A stretch of DNA of 41,583 nt from JBAVVD01 sp049697115 (GTDB lineage: Bacteria; Acidobacteriota; Aminicenantia; Aminicenantales; UBA4085). The stretch lies in assembly GCA_049697115.1 (NCBI GenBank), contig JBAVVD010000005.1:1-41583 (forward strand). Direction: 5' to 3'. Position numbers and translations under genes: made by a program. Below, piece after piece: positions 1-8,360 of this stretch. Positions within the stretch are counted from its first letter, which is position 1. Every line of letters starts with the position of its first letter. The notes beneath the pieces are model-generated. The model had not been told where the DNA came from, did not search any database, and worked only from the letters and a program-made list of their open reading frames with translations.

Positions 1-92
1 TATGTGGGTGGTTATCTATAATATAAGGTTCAAAATGTCCCATTATAATAAGGCCGAGCGGCATTATTCACGAAAGGAGAAACCTGAGGCTT

Positions 93-914
93 ATGAAGAC
101 CAGAACAATTGGCAATGTCCAATTGGTGTTTGATCCTGACGAGCAGGACACTGCAGATTTAATTGAGGGCGCCTGTGTAAAGGCGCTCCAGCTCGCCCAG
201 AAGAACTGGGGATTGGAACCGCCGGAGGACTGCCGTATCTACGTGATGACCTCTTGGCTGGGATTTGTATTTCAGTCGGCGCCCTGGCTCTGGCGAATAA
301 TGCTGGGGGCGACAATGCCGTTCTGGTGCTTCCGGGCCCGGAGGACGTGGCCGTACAGCGCCGCCTGGACTCAACGGTATGGCCGGAGAGCGGCGATCGG
401 GGTGAAGCCTTTGCGCCTGTTGGAGCAGAGCGACAGAAGCATCGGAGTTCGCATGTTCATCGAAGAGAAGGATGGGAAAGTGAAAGTGCGGCACGTCACA
501 TGCCACGAGTTGGTCCACGCCTGTGCGGCATATCTGAGGCTGCCCATGTGGCTCAACGAAGGAATAGCGACGGTGACGGTGGACCGATTCCTGCAAAAGC
601 CGACGATCAGAGAGGAGACGTTAGAGTTTATTAGGGGCTTTTTGCCAAAGGCGGCACCGCCGACCTATCGGGAATTATCGCGGATGGGAAGAGACACGAT
701 CGCATATCAAAGCCTGCGCGGGTACTGGCTCGTGCGGTACCTGGAAGAGGAGCGCCCCGGTTTCTTGAAGCGCATGTTTTCGCTGCGTCGGCGGGATTCG
801 AAGACGATCGAGCGCGAGATGGCCAGGGAGCTGGGGATGGAGCCGGAGAGTTTCTGGAGAGAGATCGATGGCGTGGCGGTTGGTCATTTTGAGAGGAAGA
901 GGGCAGGAGTCTGA
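93..914 (+). CDS. Gluzincin-like zinc peptidase (MA-like)
   Basis: The 273-residue protein has the zinc-peptidase motif HELVH at residues 138-142. It is followed by WLNEGIA at 153-159, where Glu156 is placed to be the third zinc ligand, as in the peptidase MA-like (gluzincin) superfamily. A hydrophobic, Trp-rich stretch (about 54-80) could touch or cross the membrane, but there is no classical N-terminal signal peptide. The C-terminal half is helical and basic. The ATG at 93 is preceded by AAAGGAG (74-80, rather far) and GAGG (86-89, close). Two TATAAT boxes lie at 17-22 and 44-49, but a matching -35 is not clear. The substrate is unknown. The end overlaps the remains of the next gene. The peptidase fold is fairly sure; the function is not. 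Confidence 0.75.
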   Translation: MKTRTIGNVQLVFDPDEQDTADLIEGACVKALQLAQKNWGLEPPEDCRIYVMTSWLGFVFQSAPWLWRIMLGATMPFWCFRARRTWPYSAAWTQRYGRRAAIGVKPLRLLEQSDRSIGVRMFIEEKDGKVKVRHVTCHELVHACAAYLRLPMWLNEGIATVTVDRFLQKPTIREETLEFIRGFLPKAAPPTYRELSRMGRDTIAYQSLRGYWLVRYLEEERPGFLKRMFSLRRRDSKTIEREMARELGMEPESFWREIDGVAVGHFERKRAGV

Positions 915-1278
915 GCTGAGAGCACATACGAAGAATATAAGAATATATGGAAAAGCTCCCTATGACATAGCCGTCGTTCACGGCGGCCCAGGTGCTCCCG
1001 GGCAAATAGCCCCGGTGGCGCGGGAACTCTCCCTCGATTGGGGCGTTCTGGAGCCGCTTCAGACGGAAAAATCTCTTGAAGGACAGATCCAGTGTCCGGT
1101 GGTCGCGATCCACGGCGATTTTGACTCCCATCCGGCCGAAGGAGTCGAAAAACCTCTGTCCGCCGTTCTCAAGAGCTTTCGATTGATCCGGCTCAAGAAC
1201 TGCGGGCACATGCCCTGGATCGAACGACAGGCGAAGGACCAATTCTATAAAATCCTTAAGGAAGAACTGCAGTCGTAG
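868..1278 (+). pseudogene. Alpha/beta hydrolase with internal deletion
   Basis: The 136-residue frame keeps two ends of an alpha/beta hydrolase. The N-terminal end has HGGPG (residues 38-42), the oxyanion-hole motif of proline-iminopeptidase-like hydrolases. The C-terminal end has CPVVAIHGDFD (strand 7 and the acid region) and CGHMPWIE with the catalytic-type His. The middle is missing: there is no GxSxG nucleophile elbow and no lid. Such enzymes are normally about 250-300 residues, so roughly 130-150 codons seem to be lost in frame between SLEGQ and CPVVAIHG, near 1090. The only ATG in frame (868) lies inside the upstream gene, and homologous sequence begins near 925, so the true start may be a non-ATG codon. 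It is probably non-functional. Confidence 0.75.
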
Positions 1279-1362
1279 ACACAACTTACAATTGATCCCC
1301 ATCCTTCAGGTTCCATAATAACATGGGTCATCTTTATGGGTGAGCTTAAAAATGCCCTCAAT

Positions 1363-1378
1363 TCCCCTGTTAAGGGGA
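1363..1378. repeat. Hairpin in a 250-bp gene-free spacer
   Basis: A perfect 6-bp inverted repeat (TCCCCT, loop GTTA, AGGGGA) lies between the decayed hydrolase and the DUF6599 gene. No T-run follows, so it is not a standard terminator. Further along (about 1406-1420) there is another run of the AGGGGTGAGG type. This style resembles short dispersed CCCCT/AGGGG repeats seen in many bacterial genomes, but one copy cannot prove that. Confidence 0.35.
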
Positions 1379-1494
1379 GATGGGATGATTCAAGAATACG
1401 CAATAGGGGTGAGGCGTGTGCTCTTCCATCTTGTTCACGCGAACACAGGCAGGGGAATTTCAGTGATTTATTAATTGTAAAATATATTCCTTCA

Positions 1495-1522
1495 TTTACT
1501 TAATTTGAGTATTTGGTAAAAT
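1495..1522 (+). promoter_or_regulatory. Possible promoter of the DUF6599 gene
   Basis: TTTACT (1495-1500), a 16-bp spacer and TAAAAT (1517-1522) sit in an AT-rich stretch. Transcription would begin near 1529, so an ATG at 1531 would be leaderless while the ATG at 1588 would have a leader of about 60 nt. Confidence 0.45.
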
Positions 1523-1530
1523 AAATATTC

Positions 1531-2466
1531 ATGAAGAGAATTCTGGGACTTGTATTGATTATTTTCGGCCTGGAGGGGGGAGTTTTCATGAGTAATATTT
1601 ATCAAGAAAATCCGGTCGACCTCAATTCATTGCTGCCGAAGGAAATCCTGGGCTGGATGGCTGCCGGCGAAGATGAATATTATGTTCCCGAGACAATATT
1701 TGATTACATTGACGGCGCCGGCGAGGTCTTCAGGGCCTATAATTTCCAGCGGCTTCTCGCCCGGCGCTACAAAAAAGAAGGAAAACCCGACCTCATTGTC
1801 GACCTTTTTGATATGGGCTCGTCAAAAGATGCCTTTGGAGTTTTTACCCATGACCTCGAGGGAGAGAATTTGGGAATAGGCCGGGGTTCAACTTATAAAG
1901 GCGGACTTCTTTCCTTCTGGAAAGACCGGATCTTTGCTTCCCTCTATGCCGAAGAAGAAACAGAGGAAACGCGCGCGGCCGTTTTGGCTCTTGGAAGACA
2001 GATCGCCTCAGCCGTCGCTAGAGAAGGAGAATTGCCTTCGATCCTCGGGTTTTTGCCTGAAGAAATTCGGAGTGGAGAGGACATCCGCTATTTTCATAAC
2101 CATCTGATTTTGAATTATCATTTTTTCGTCGCCGATGAAAATATCCTTCTTCTTGACCAGCAGACAGAGGCCGTGCTGGCCGGCGCCGGGGAGAAGGGGG
2201 AAAAGAACTATATCCTATGCATTAGATATCTCAATGACTTAAATGCCTCAAGGGCTCTGGAAAGCTTTGTCCGTGCATACATGCCCGATGCGCATGAGCC
2301 CGGCCTGGTGCAGACCGAGGATGGAAAATGGACGGCCGCCAGATCTCTCCGTCATTTTGTCTTTATCGTTTTCAATGCGTCTTCAGCCTCCGCGGCCAAA
2401 GGAATCATGGATAGAGTCGAGCACAGAGTCGAGCAGAAAATGAAGGGAAGCAAGAAGTTGGATTAA
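1531..2466 (+). CDS. DUF6599 family protein
   Basis: The 311-residue protein carries the DUF6599 hallmark near residues 40-65 (LPKEILGW... then YVPETIFDYIDGAGEVFRAY), followed by a DLFDMGSSKDAFGVFTHD segment. The family is of unknown function and is usually exported. Two starts compete. ATG 1531 gives MKR plus a hydrophobic stretch (LGLVLIIFG), a weak signal peptide, but has no ribosome site. ATG 1588 (residue 20) has a strong GGAGG at 1572-1576, although it would remove the hydrophobic start. I keep 1531 because the family is generally secreted; this is not certain. It lies 45 bp before a Tat-exported DUF362 gene in the same direction, so the two are likely co-transcribed and act together in the periplasm. 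Confidence 0.8.
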   Translation: MKRILGLVLIIFGLEGGVFMSNIYQENPVDLNSLLPKEILGWMAAGEDEYYVPETIFDYIDGAGEVFRAYNFQRLLARRYKKEGKPDLIVDLFDMGSSKDAFGVFTHDLEGENLGIGRGSTYKGGLLSFWKDRIFASLYAEEETEETRAAVLALGRQIASAVAREGELPSILGFLPEEIRSGEDIRYFHNHLILNYHFFVADENILLLDQQTEAVLAGAGEKGEKNYILCIRYLNDLNASRALESFVRAYMPDAHEPGLVQTEDGKWTAARSLRHFVFIVFNASSASAAKGIMDRVEHRVEQKMKGSKKLD

Positions 2467-2511
2467 ACAGCGATTCAGAGCCATTTGCGAAATGGGAAGA
2501 AGGAGGAAGCT

Positions 2512-3453
2512 GTGAAAAGGAAAATAATCACCCGCCGGGATTTTCTTAAGGCCGCGGCCTTGACTCCTCTGGCGAGCGCCGTCGGCTGCTGCTGTGTGAA
2601 TAGCAAGCAAACAGTGGAAAATTCCGTTTCTGAATTCTCCGCGGGAAAGGCCACAATTACAAGTCTGGCGAGGAAGTCTAGAGTTATCCTGATCCGGGAC
2701 AAGAATGTGGTGACCGCGGACGGGAAAATCGATCCCGACATCATTCAGAAAATGCTGGATGAGGCGGTGACGACACTGCTCGGGGAAAAAGATCCTGTGG
2801 CAGCCTGGAAGAATATCATTCATCCCACAGATACTGTTGGGATCAAGACCAATGTCTGGCGTTATCTTCCCACCGGCCCTGAAATCGAACAGGCACTCAA
2901 GCGGAGAATTATGGACGCGGGCGTCCCTGAGGAAAGAATCGGGATAGATGACCGCGGAGTCCTGCGAAACCCGATCTTTAAGGAAGCCACGGCTCTTATC
3001 AACGCCCGTCCAGGCCGCACTCACCACTGGTCCGGCATGGGAACCTGCATCAAGAACTACATCATGTTCGTTCCCAGCCCCCCGGCCTATCACAACGATG
3101 CCTGCGCCGACCTCGCCACGATCTGGTATCTGCCCCAGATCAAGGGCAAAACCAGGCTGAACGTCCTTGTCATGCTGACTCCGCTATTTCACGGCATAGG
3201 GCCGCATCATTTCAGCAAAAAATATATCTGGCCTTATAAAGGCCTGATTGTCGGTCAGGATCCTGTGGCTGTGGACGCCACAGGCGTTCAGATCTTGCAG
3301 GCCCGGCGGAATCAGTATTTCGGTGAGAACAGGCCGCTGCAGCCGCCGGCCCATCATATTTTTCTGGCGGACACCAGGCACAGGCTTGGGATCAGCAACC
3401 CCGGCCAGATCGAGCTTATTAAGCTGGGATGGCAGGACGACATCCTCATCTAG
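2512..3453 (+). CDS. Tat-exported DUF362 domain protein
   Basis: The start is taken as GTG 2512 because AGGAGG (2501-2506) lies 5 nt before it. The resulting 313-residue protein opens with a twin-arginine signal, TRRDFLK at residues 7-13, a short hydrophobic run and a Cys triplet at 26-28. That Cys cluster could be a lipid attachment site or hold a metal, but the lipobox fit (SAVGC) is poor. The body matches DUF362, including GQDPVAVDATGVQIL near the C-terminus. Many DUF362 proteins carry ferredoxin-type CxxCxxC clusters; none is visible here. Tat export suggests the protein folds, perhaps around a cofactor, before export. It follows the DUF6599 gene, probably in one operon. Confidence 0.82.
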   Translation: MKRKIITRRDFLKAAALTPLASAVGCCCVNSKQTVENSVSEFSAGKATITSLARKSRVILIRDKNVVTADGKIDPDIIQKMLDEAVTTLLGEKDPVAAWKNIIHPTDTVGIKTNVWRYLPTGPEIEQALKRRIMDAGVPEERIGIDDRGVLRNPIFKEATALINARPGRTHHWSGMGTCIKNYIMFVPSPPAYHNDACADLATIWYLPQIKGKTRLNVLVMLTPLFHGIGPHHFSKKYIWPYKGLIVGQDPVAVDATGVQILQARRNQYFGENRPLQPPAHHIFLADTRHRLGISNPGQIELIKLGWQDDILI

Positions 3454-3473
3454 CTGTTTAAATGGGGACAGCT

Positions 3474-3500
3474 CCTCTTTTTCTCATCACGGAAAAGAGG
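3474..3500 (+). terminator. Hairpin after DUF362
   Basis: An 8-bp perfect stem, CCTCTTTT (3474-3481) with AAAAGAGG (3493-3500), encloses an 11-nt loop 20 bp after the DUF362 stop. It is followed by CTTTC rather than a long T-run, so termination would be weak or assisted. Confidence 0.4.
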
Positions 3501-3521
3501 CTTTCAGAGAAGATTCGGTCG

Positions 3522-3549
3522 TTGAAAAATTAAAGATATTTGGTATATT
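3522..3549 (+). promoter_or_regulatory. Promoter of the FmdB-family gene
   Basis: TTGAAA (3522-3527), a 16-bp spacer and TATATT (3544-3549), with TG one base before the -10 (extended -10). Start of transcription would be near 3556, about 60 nt before the FmdB ATG. Confidence 0.6.
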
Positions 3550-3616
3550 TTATTATTGTTGGCACTGAGAGAAAAATTTTTAAAATGGATATGTGGAATT
3601 AAGAGGAGCAGGGACA

Positions 3617-3979
3617 ATGCCCATTTATGAATACAAATGTCAGGAGTGCGGGAAAAAATCGACCTTTGTCACATTGTCTGTGGCTTCTCCGCTGGAGCCG
3701 ATATGCAAGAAATGCGGAAGCTCAAAGATAGACAAACTGGTTTCGCGGGTGGCTATCTTCCGCTCTGAGGAGAGCCGCCTGGAGAGCCTGGCCGATCCTT
3801 CAAAGCTTTCCGGTCTGGACGAAAGAGATCCAAAGAGCGTCGCTCGCTGGATGAAGAAAATGGGCAAAGAAATGGGGGAAGACATGGGGGAGGATTTCGA
3901 CCAGGAAATCGAACAGGCCTTGGAAGACAGCGAGACGGCCGGAGATGAAAGCGGAGATAAGGGAGGGCTCAAAGACTGA
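3617..3979 (+). CDS. FmdB-family zinc-ribbon protein
   Basis: The 120-residue protein begins MPIYEYKCQECG and has a second CKKCG about 20 residues later. This is the CxxC...CxxC zinc ribbon of the FmdB family (putative regulatory protein). The start at ATG 3617 is supported by GGAG at 3605-3608. After the ribbon (about residues 1-45) comes a long tail, helical in composition and very rich in Glu and Asp with repeated MGKEMGEDMGED units. The tail is longer than in minimal FmdB proteins. The family's role is not settled. The 3' end lies 18 bp from the convergent YggS gene. Confidence 0.85.
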   Translation: MPIYEYKCQECGKKSTFVTLSVASPLEPICKKCGSSKIDKLVSRVAIFRSEESRLESLADPSKLSGLDERDPKSVARWMKKMGKEMGEDMGEDFDQEIEQALEDSETAGDESGDKGGLKD

Positions 3980-3997
3980 GCCAGAAGTATCCGCAAT

Positions 3998-4672
3998 CTA
4001 GGCGCGGGAACCGAATATTTTAGTGCCGATGCGGACCATGTTGGCCCCTTCTTCAAGGGCGACGCAGTAGGAATTGGTCATGCCCATGGAAAGATATTTC
4101 ATCTCCACGCCGGGAAGGCGGAGCGCTTGGATGCGCTCGAAAACTCTCCGTGTTTCCTGAAAATAAGGCCGCGCCTCTTCCGGATCACCGGCAAAAGGCC
4201 CCATGGTCATCAGGCCTTTCACCTGGATATTTGTGAACCGGGCTATTTCCCGGATGAGGCGCTCGGCGTCATCCGGAAGGACGCCGAACTTCTGTTCCTC
4301 CTTGCCGCTGTTGATTTCCACAAGGACCGGCATGGCCTTGCCGAGGACGGCGCATCGTTTATCGATCTCTCCGGCGAGTTCCACAGAATCCACGGTCTCG
4401 ATCATGTCGAAGACCTCGACGGCCTTTTTCACCTTGTTCTTCTGAAGGTGCCCGATAAAGTGCCACCGGACCCGCCGGCCGACGGTCAGGAATTTGGCCA
4501 GCGCTTCCTGGACGTAGTTTTCGCCGATAATTTTTATTCCAGCCTCAACGGCCGCCAGTATCTCTTCAGGGGATTTGGTCTTGGCCGCGGCCACCAGTTC
4601 CACGCCCTCCGGCAGTTCACGGAGAATTTGCCTGACGTTTTCTTTGATGAAAGCGGCCGTCTCTGCGTTCAT
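3998..4672 (-). CDS. yggS: YggS/PLPBP-family PLP homeostasis protein
   Basis: The 224-residue length and single barrel domain match the YggS/YlmE/PROSC family, which binds pyridoxal 5'-phosphate and keeps its level in balance without known catalysis. Landmarks are VAAAKTKSPEEI with the PLP lysine at residue 31, GENYVQEALAK (50-60), WHFIGHLQKNK in the middle, and LSMGMTNSY plus MVRIGTKIFG near the C-terminus. The ATG at 4672 has only a weak purine-rich upstream region. It is monocistronic and divergent from the next gene. It fits a region that also holds two PLP enzymes (8.5-11.2 kb). Confidence 0.93.
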   Translation of the reverse strand: MNAETAAFIKENVRQILRELPEGVELVAAAKTKSPEEILAAVEAGIKIIGENYVQEALAKFLTVGRRVRWHFIGHLQKNKVKKAVEVFDMIETVDSVELAGEIDKRCAVLGKAMPVLVEINSGKEEQKFGVLPDDAERLIREIARFTNIQVKGLMTMGPFAGDPEEARPYFQETRRVFERIQALRLPGVEMKYLSMGMTNSYCVALEEGANMVRIGTKIFGSRA

Positions 4673-4777
4673 CTTTTTTCTCTCTTATAAAACGTAATGG
4701 AAACCGCCCGAAATTTCAAGAACCTTGAAAATTATCTTGGAGTGGCCGGTATGTTCCCGCAGATTCTTCGCCTCTTC

Positions 4778-4806
4778 TTGACTTGCTGATCTATTGGTGC
4801 TACTTT
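4778..4806 (+). promoter_or_regulatory. Promoter of the exported hypothetical gene
   Basis: TTGACT (4778-4783), a 17-bp spacer and TACTTT (4801-4806), followed about 40 nt later by an AAAGGGG ribosome site and ATG 4845. The location supports the start at 4845 over an in-frame codon at 4794, which would lie inside the promoter. Confidence 0.5.
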
Positions 4807-4844
4807 TTTTTCAGAAGCCGGAAAGGCAGAGAAAGGGGACAAAC

Positions 4845-5525
4845 ATGAAAATATGGCAAAAAGTTTTGGCCGGATGGATGGTGATTGGCATCCTTGGCCC
4901 AGGCGTTGCTTCTTCAGGGAAAGAATTCCGGATTGACATCCGCGTCTTCGGGATCCCTATGGTGCAGAGCATTGTCCGCAGTGGATCTAATGAAACAGGG
5001 GGAATCCGAGGTTATTCAGTAGAATACAACGTCACCGCTTCTTTCCCGGATGATATCGTTTTAGTCCGGACGGACCTCGACCGGGATGCGACTGAAGTCC
5101 AGATAAAAGAAGCTGTGTACAGCCATGGATATTTCAAGGAGGCGAAGTCTTATCTTCCATCGGGCATCGGATGGTGGAAGCTTGGCGTCTATTCCTTTTC
5201 CTGTCTGCAGGAAGAATTGGGAACAGACACGATCCGGAGGGAATATCATGAAGCTGCTGTTTCGTCCCAGAATATGACTCGAAACGAATATTGGCTCACG
5301 GTCAGGCCGAAATCCGCGGACGAAAAGGATGCGATCCTGGGACTCATGTTCGAGAGCCGGTGGAAAACGAAGGAATACCCAGACGGAGTTAGCCGGGTTC
5401 TCCTGAACCAGGACGTCGGAATTCCTCTCGGTCAGATGCTCTTGGTGGGGTTCCCGTCAAAAGATTTCGGGCCCAGAGGAACAGTCTATTTCCTGGCCGT
5501 ATGTGTCCAAAAGATTGAGCCCTGA
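4845..5525 (+). CDS. Exported hypothetical protein
   Basis: The 226-residue protein starts MKIWQKVLAGWMVIGILGPGVAS, a signal peptide with likely cleavage after about residue 23. The start is set by AAAGGGG at 4832-4838. The mature part looks all-beta, with alternating hydrophobic residues, aromatic-rich segments and only a few Cys. I do not recognise the family. A DUF3108-like or lipid-binding beta fold is possible, but no motif proves it. It stands alone between yggS (divergent) and dgt. Confidence 0.7.
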   Translation: MKIWQKVLAGWMVIGILGPGVASSGKEFRIDIRVFGIPMVQSIVRSGSNETGGIRGYSVEYNVTASFPDDIVLVRTDLDRDATEVQIKEAVYSHGYFKEAKSYLPSGIGWWKLGVYSFSCLQEELGTDTIRREYHEAAVSSQNMTRNEYWLTVRPKSADEKDAILGLMFESRWKTKEYPDGVSRVLLNQDVGIPLGQMLLVGFPSKDFGPRGTVYFLAVCVQKIEP

Positions 5526-5640
5526 TTTTTTTCTCAGGTGGATGTTTCCTTTCCGAGGATTGGTCCTGTCAGGGAGTATCCCCGTCCATCTTCTCTCCTC
5601 TATCTTCTTTAAAAAGAAATTGTCATTACCTCACAGGGCG

Positions 5641-5669
5641 GTGACAGAAAAGGAAAAACAGGTTAAAAT
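5641..5669 (+). promoter_or_regulatory. Promoter of dgt, near-leaderless
   Basis: GTGACA (5641-5646), a 17-bp spacer and TAAAAT (5664-5669). Transcription would start near 5676, only about 6 nt before the dgt ATG, and no Shine-Dalgarno is present. Confidence 0.5.
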
Positions 5670-5681
5670 ATATAAATCAAA

Positions 5682-6722
5682 ATGAAAGAGACAGTGACGA
5701 TCCGTGAACGGATTGAGGAGACTGAAGAAAAGACACTTTCCCAAAGAGCCTGTTTGAGCAAAAATTCAAAGGGAAGGGTCCGTCCCGAAGCGCCGCATTC
5801 CTTCCGAACAGCCTTTCAGAGGGACCGCGACAGGATCATTCACTGCAAATCTTTCCGCCGGCTCAAACACAAGACCCAGGTCTTTCTGGCGCCTTTCGGC
5901 GACCACTACCGCACCCGTCTGACGCACACTCTGGAAGTCAGCCAGATCGCCCGGACCATTTCCAAAGCCCTGCGGCTCAACGAGGATTTAACCGAGGCCA
6001 TTGCCCTCGGCCATGACCTCGGGCATACTCCTTTCGGCCATTCCGGCGAGGAAACCCTGGACAAACTTTTGCCCGGCGGCTTCGGACATTATGAGCAGAG
6101 CCTGCGGGTGGTGGAAAAGCTCGAATACGAAGGCAAGGGCTTGAATCTCACCTTTGAAGTGCGGGACGGCATCCTCAAACATTCCAAGGGAAGGGGAGTG
6201 ATTCTGGAAGATAAGAATGAGGACATGCCGGCCACGCTGGAAGGTCAGGTGGTCAGAGTCTCCGATGTGATTGCCTATGTCAATCATGACATTGACGATG
6301 CACTCCGGGGAAAAGTCATTAAGGAGACGGATATTCCCGCTCATCTTGTGAAGATTCTTGGTAAATGGCATGCCACTCGCATTGACAGGATGGTGGAGGA
6401 CGTCGTCGAGGTAAGCACAAGGGAGAACCTGGAAAGAATCGCCATGAGCGAAGAAATCATGATCGCCGTTGTTGAGCTCCGGGATTTTCTGTATGATAAG
6501 GTCTATCTCAATCCTTATGCCAAGGGAGAGCTCTGGAAAACGGAAAAGATAATAACCGACCTCTATCATTATGTTTTTGAACATCCTGACGAATATGTGA
6601 AGAGCTATCCGAAGGGAGATTCTCTGGAAAAGAGAACGGCCGATTTCATTGCCGGCATGACGGACCTGTACGCACTCAGCCTCTATGAAAAGCTTTTCTT
6701 TCCGTTTTCCTGGCCGTTTTAA
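5682..6722 (+). CDS. dgt: dGTP triphosphohydrolase-like HD-domain protein
   Basis: This 346-residue protein belongs to the dGTPase family, which cuts dNTPs to nucleoside and triphosphate. The HD-domain metal ligands can be placed at His82 (RLTHTLEV), His111-Asp112 (ALGHDLGH) and Asp195 (VSDVIAYV). The family motifs FRRLKHKTQVF (58-68) and GHTPFGHSGE (114-123) are intact. Length fits the shorter bacterial group (about 340-380 residues). There is no ribosome-binding site before ATG 5682, and the promoter is almost at the start codon. The next gene begins 60 bp downstream with its own good ribosome site. Confidence 0.93.
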   Translation: MKETVTIRERIEETEEKTLSQRACLSKNSKGRVRPEAPHSFRTAFQRDRDRIIHCKSFRRLKHKTQVFLAPFGDHYRTRLTHTLEVSQIARTISKALRLNEDLTEAIALGHDLGHTPFGHSGEETLDKLLPGGFGHYEQSLRVVEKLEYEGKGLNLTFEVRDGILKHSKGRGVILEDKNEDMPATLEGQVVRVSDVIAYVNHDIDDALRGKVIKETDIPAHLVKILGKWHATRIDRMVEDVVEVSTRENLERIAMSEEIMIAVVELRDFLYDKVYLNPYAKGELWKTEKIITDLYHYVFEHPDEYVKSYPKGDSLEKRTADFIAGMTDLYALSLYEKLFFPFSWPF

Positions 6723-6782
6723 GAGATCCGCAGGTTGACCTGCAGTCTGGAATGAAGATTTCGGTAGGAAGGAGTATTTATC

Positions 6783-8360
6783 ATGAGGATTATGCGGACA
6801 TTTGTTTTTCTCCTGTGGCTCGCTGCGCCCATTCTTTTCCTCTCGGGATTGGCCGACAGGCACGCACCTGGTGCAGGCATTTCTTCACCGGAGACTTTCC
6901 CTGTGGTGGAAACGACAATCGCGGAAATCCATCAGGCATTCCGATCCGGAAAACTGACCTGCCGCCGTCTTGTGGAAATCTATCTGAGAAGAATCGAGGC
7001 CTATGACCAGCCGACAGGATTAAATGCGATCACCTTCATCAATCCCCGGGCGCTGCAGAGAGCGGATGAGCTGGATGAGGAATTCCGGAAGACCAAAAAG
7101 CTCCGTCCTCTCCACGGCATCCCCCTGGTCATTAAAGACAATTACGACACCATGGATATGCCCACGACCGGAGGTTCAATTTCTCTCAAAGGCTCGATTC
7201 CCCCGGATGATGCCTTCCAGGTGAAGAAACTCCGCGAAGCGGGGGCCATCCTCCTGGCCAAGTCGAACATGGCGGAATGGGCGTTCAGCCCTTACCTGAC
7301 CGAGAGTTCCACCGCAGGCATCACCAGAAATCCTTATGACCTTGACCGTGTCCCGGCCGGCTCAAGCGGAGGCACGGCTGCCTCTGTTGCCGCAAACCTT
7401 GTAGAGGCCGGTCTGGGCACGGATACGGGAAATTCCATTCGGGGCCCCTCTTCCCATAACTGCCTGGTCGGCTTCCGGTCGACCATGGGGCTGACCAGCC
7501 GCGACGGAATCATCCCCCTCTACCTTCGCAATGATATCGGCGGTCCTATGGCCAGGACGGTTGAAGATGCTGCCAGAATTCTGGAAGTGATCGCCGGATA
7601 CGACCCGGCCGACCCCATCACCAAAAAATGTCAGGGCAGGATTCCCAGAAGCTACACTCAGTTTCTGGATAAGAACGGCCTTAGAGGCGCCCGCATCGGC
7701 GTTTTTCGTTATTATACGGAGAAACGGACAGCCGATCCTGAAATCCTGGCGCTTTTTGAAAAGGCCGTCACTGACATGAAAGCCCGGGGCGTAGAGATTG
7801 TCGACCCTTTCCGTATCGCTGATTTTGAGGAGCTGACCAAAAACCTGTGGTGCGATATGTTCAAACACGATGTGGAAAATTATCTCGCTTCGCTCGGCGA
7901 AAAAGCGCCGTTCAGGACTCTGGCCGATATCGTGAATGCCGGGCTCTATTTGCCCTCGAATGAGAAAAGGTTGAAGGAGGCTCTTGAAAATCTCGCCCAG
8001 ACAGAACCTTCCTGCAAAGACCTCTTCAGCGAGCAGAGGAACATTCGATTCCGCGAAGCTGTGCTGAGGGCTATGGAAGAGAACAGGGTGGATGTCTTTG
8101 TCTATCCGACCTGGAGTCATCCGCCCCGAAAAATTGGAGACCTTCGGAGCCCTGCCGGTGACAACAGTCAGCTCATCCCTCCCCATACCGGCCTGCCGGG
8201 TTTTACAGTGCCCATGGGATATACGACCGGCCGTCTGCCGGCGGGACTGCAGATTGTGGGCAAACTGTTTGGGGAGCCGGAGATGATCAGGATTGCCTAT
8301 GCGTATGAGCAGGCGACACAATACCGCCGCCCGCCCGAGAAATTCCCGGAGATCAAATAG
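6783..8360 (+). CDS. Exported amidase (amidase signature family)
   Basis: The 525-residue protein has a signal peptide (MRIMRTFVFLLWLAAPILFLSG) and a full amidase-signature domain. The Ser-cisSer-Lys triad can be placed as Lys118 (LVIKDNYD), cis-Ser194 in AGSSGGTAAS, and nucleophile Ser218 in DTGNSIRGPS; the 24-residue spacing of the two serines matches GatA. The family hydrolyses amides or transfers ammonia. Export and the lack of gatB/gatC neighbours argue against tRNA amidotransferase and for a periplasmic amidase acting on peptide or other amides. The ATG at 6783 follows GGAAGGAG at 6767-6774. The substrate is unknown. Confidence 0.92.
   Translation: MRIMRTFVFLLWLAAPILFLSGLADRHAPGAGISSPETFPVVETTIAEIHQAFRSGKLTCRRLVEIYLRRIEAYDQPTGLNAITFINPRALQRADELDEEFRKTKKLRPLHGIPLVIKDNYDTMDMPTTGGSISLKGSIPPDDAFQVKKLREAGAILLAKSNMAEWAFSPYLTESSTAGITRNPYDLDRVPAGSSGGTAASVAANLVEAGLGTDTGNSIRGPSSHNCLVGFRSTMGLTSRDGIIPLYLRNDIGGPMARTVEDAARILEVIAGYDPADPITKKCQGRIPRSYTQFLDKNGLRGARIGVFRYYTEKRTADPEILALFEKAVTDMKARGVEIVDPFRIADFEELTKNLWCDMFKHDVENYLASLGEKAPFRTLADIVNAGLYLPSNEKRLKEALENLAQTEPSCKDLFSEQRNIRFREAVLRAMEENRVDVFVYPTWSHPPRKIGDLRSPAGDNSQLIPPHTGLPGFTVPMGYTTGRLPAGLQIVGKLFGEPEMIRIAYAYEQATQYRRPPEKFPEIK

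Noticed and set aside
6783..8360. Amidase as GatA of tRNA amidotransferase
   Set aside because: It has a signal peptide and no gatB or gatC neighbour.
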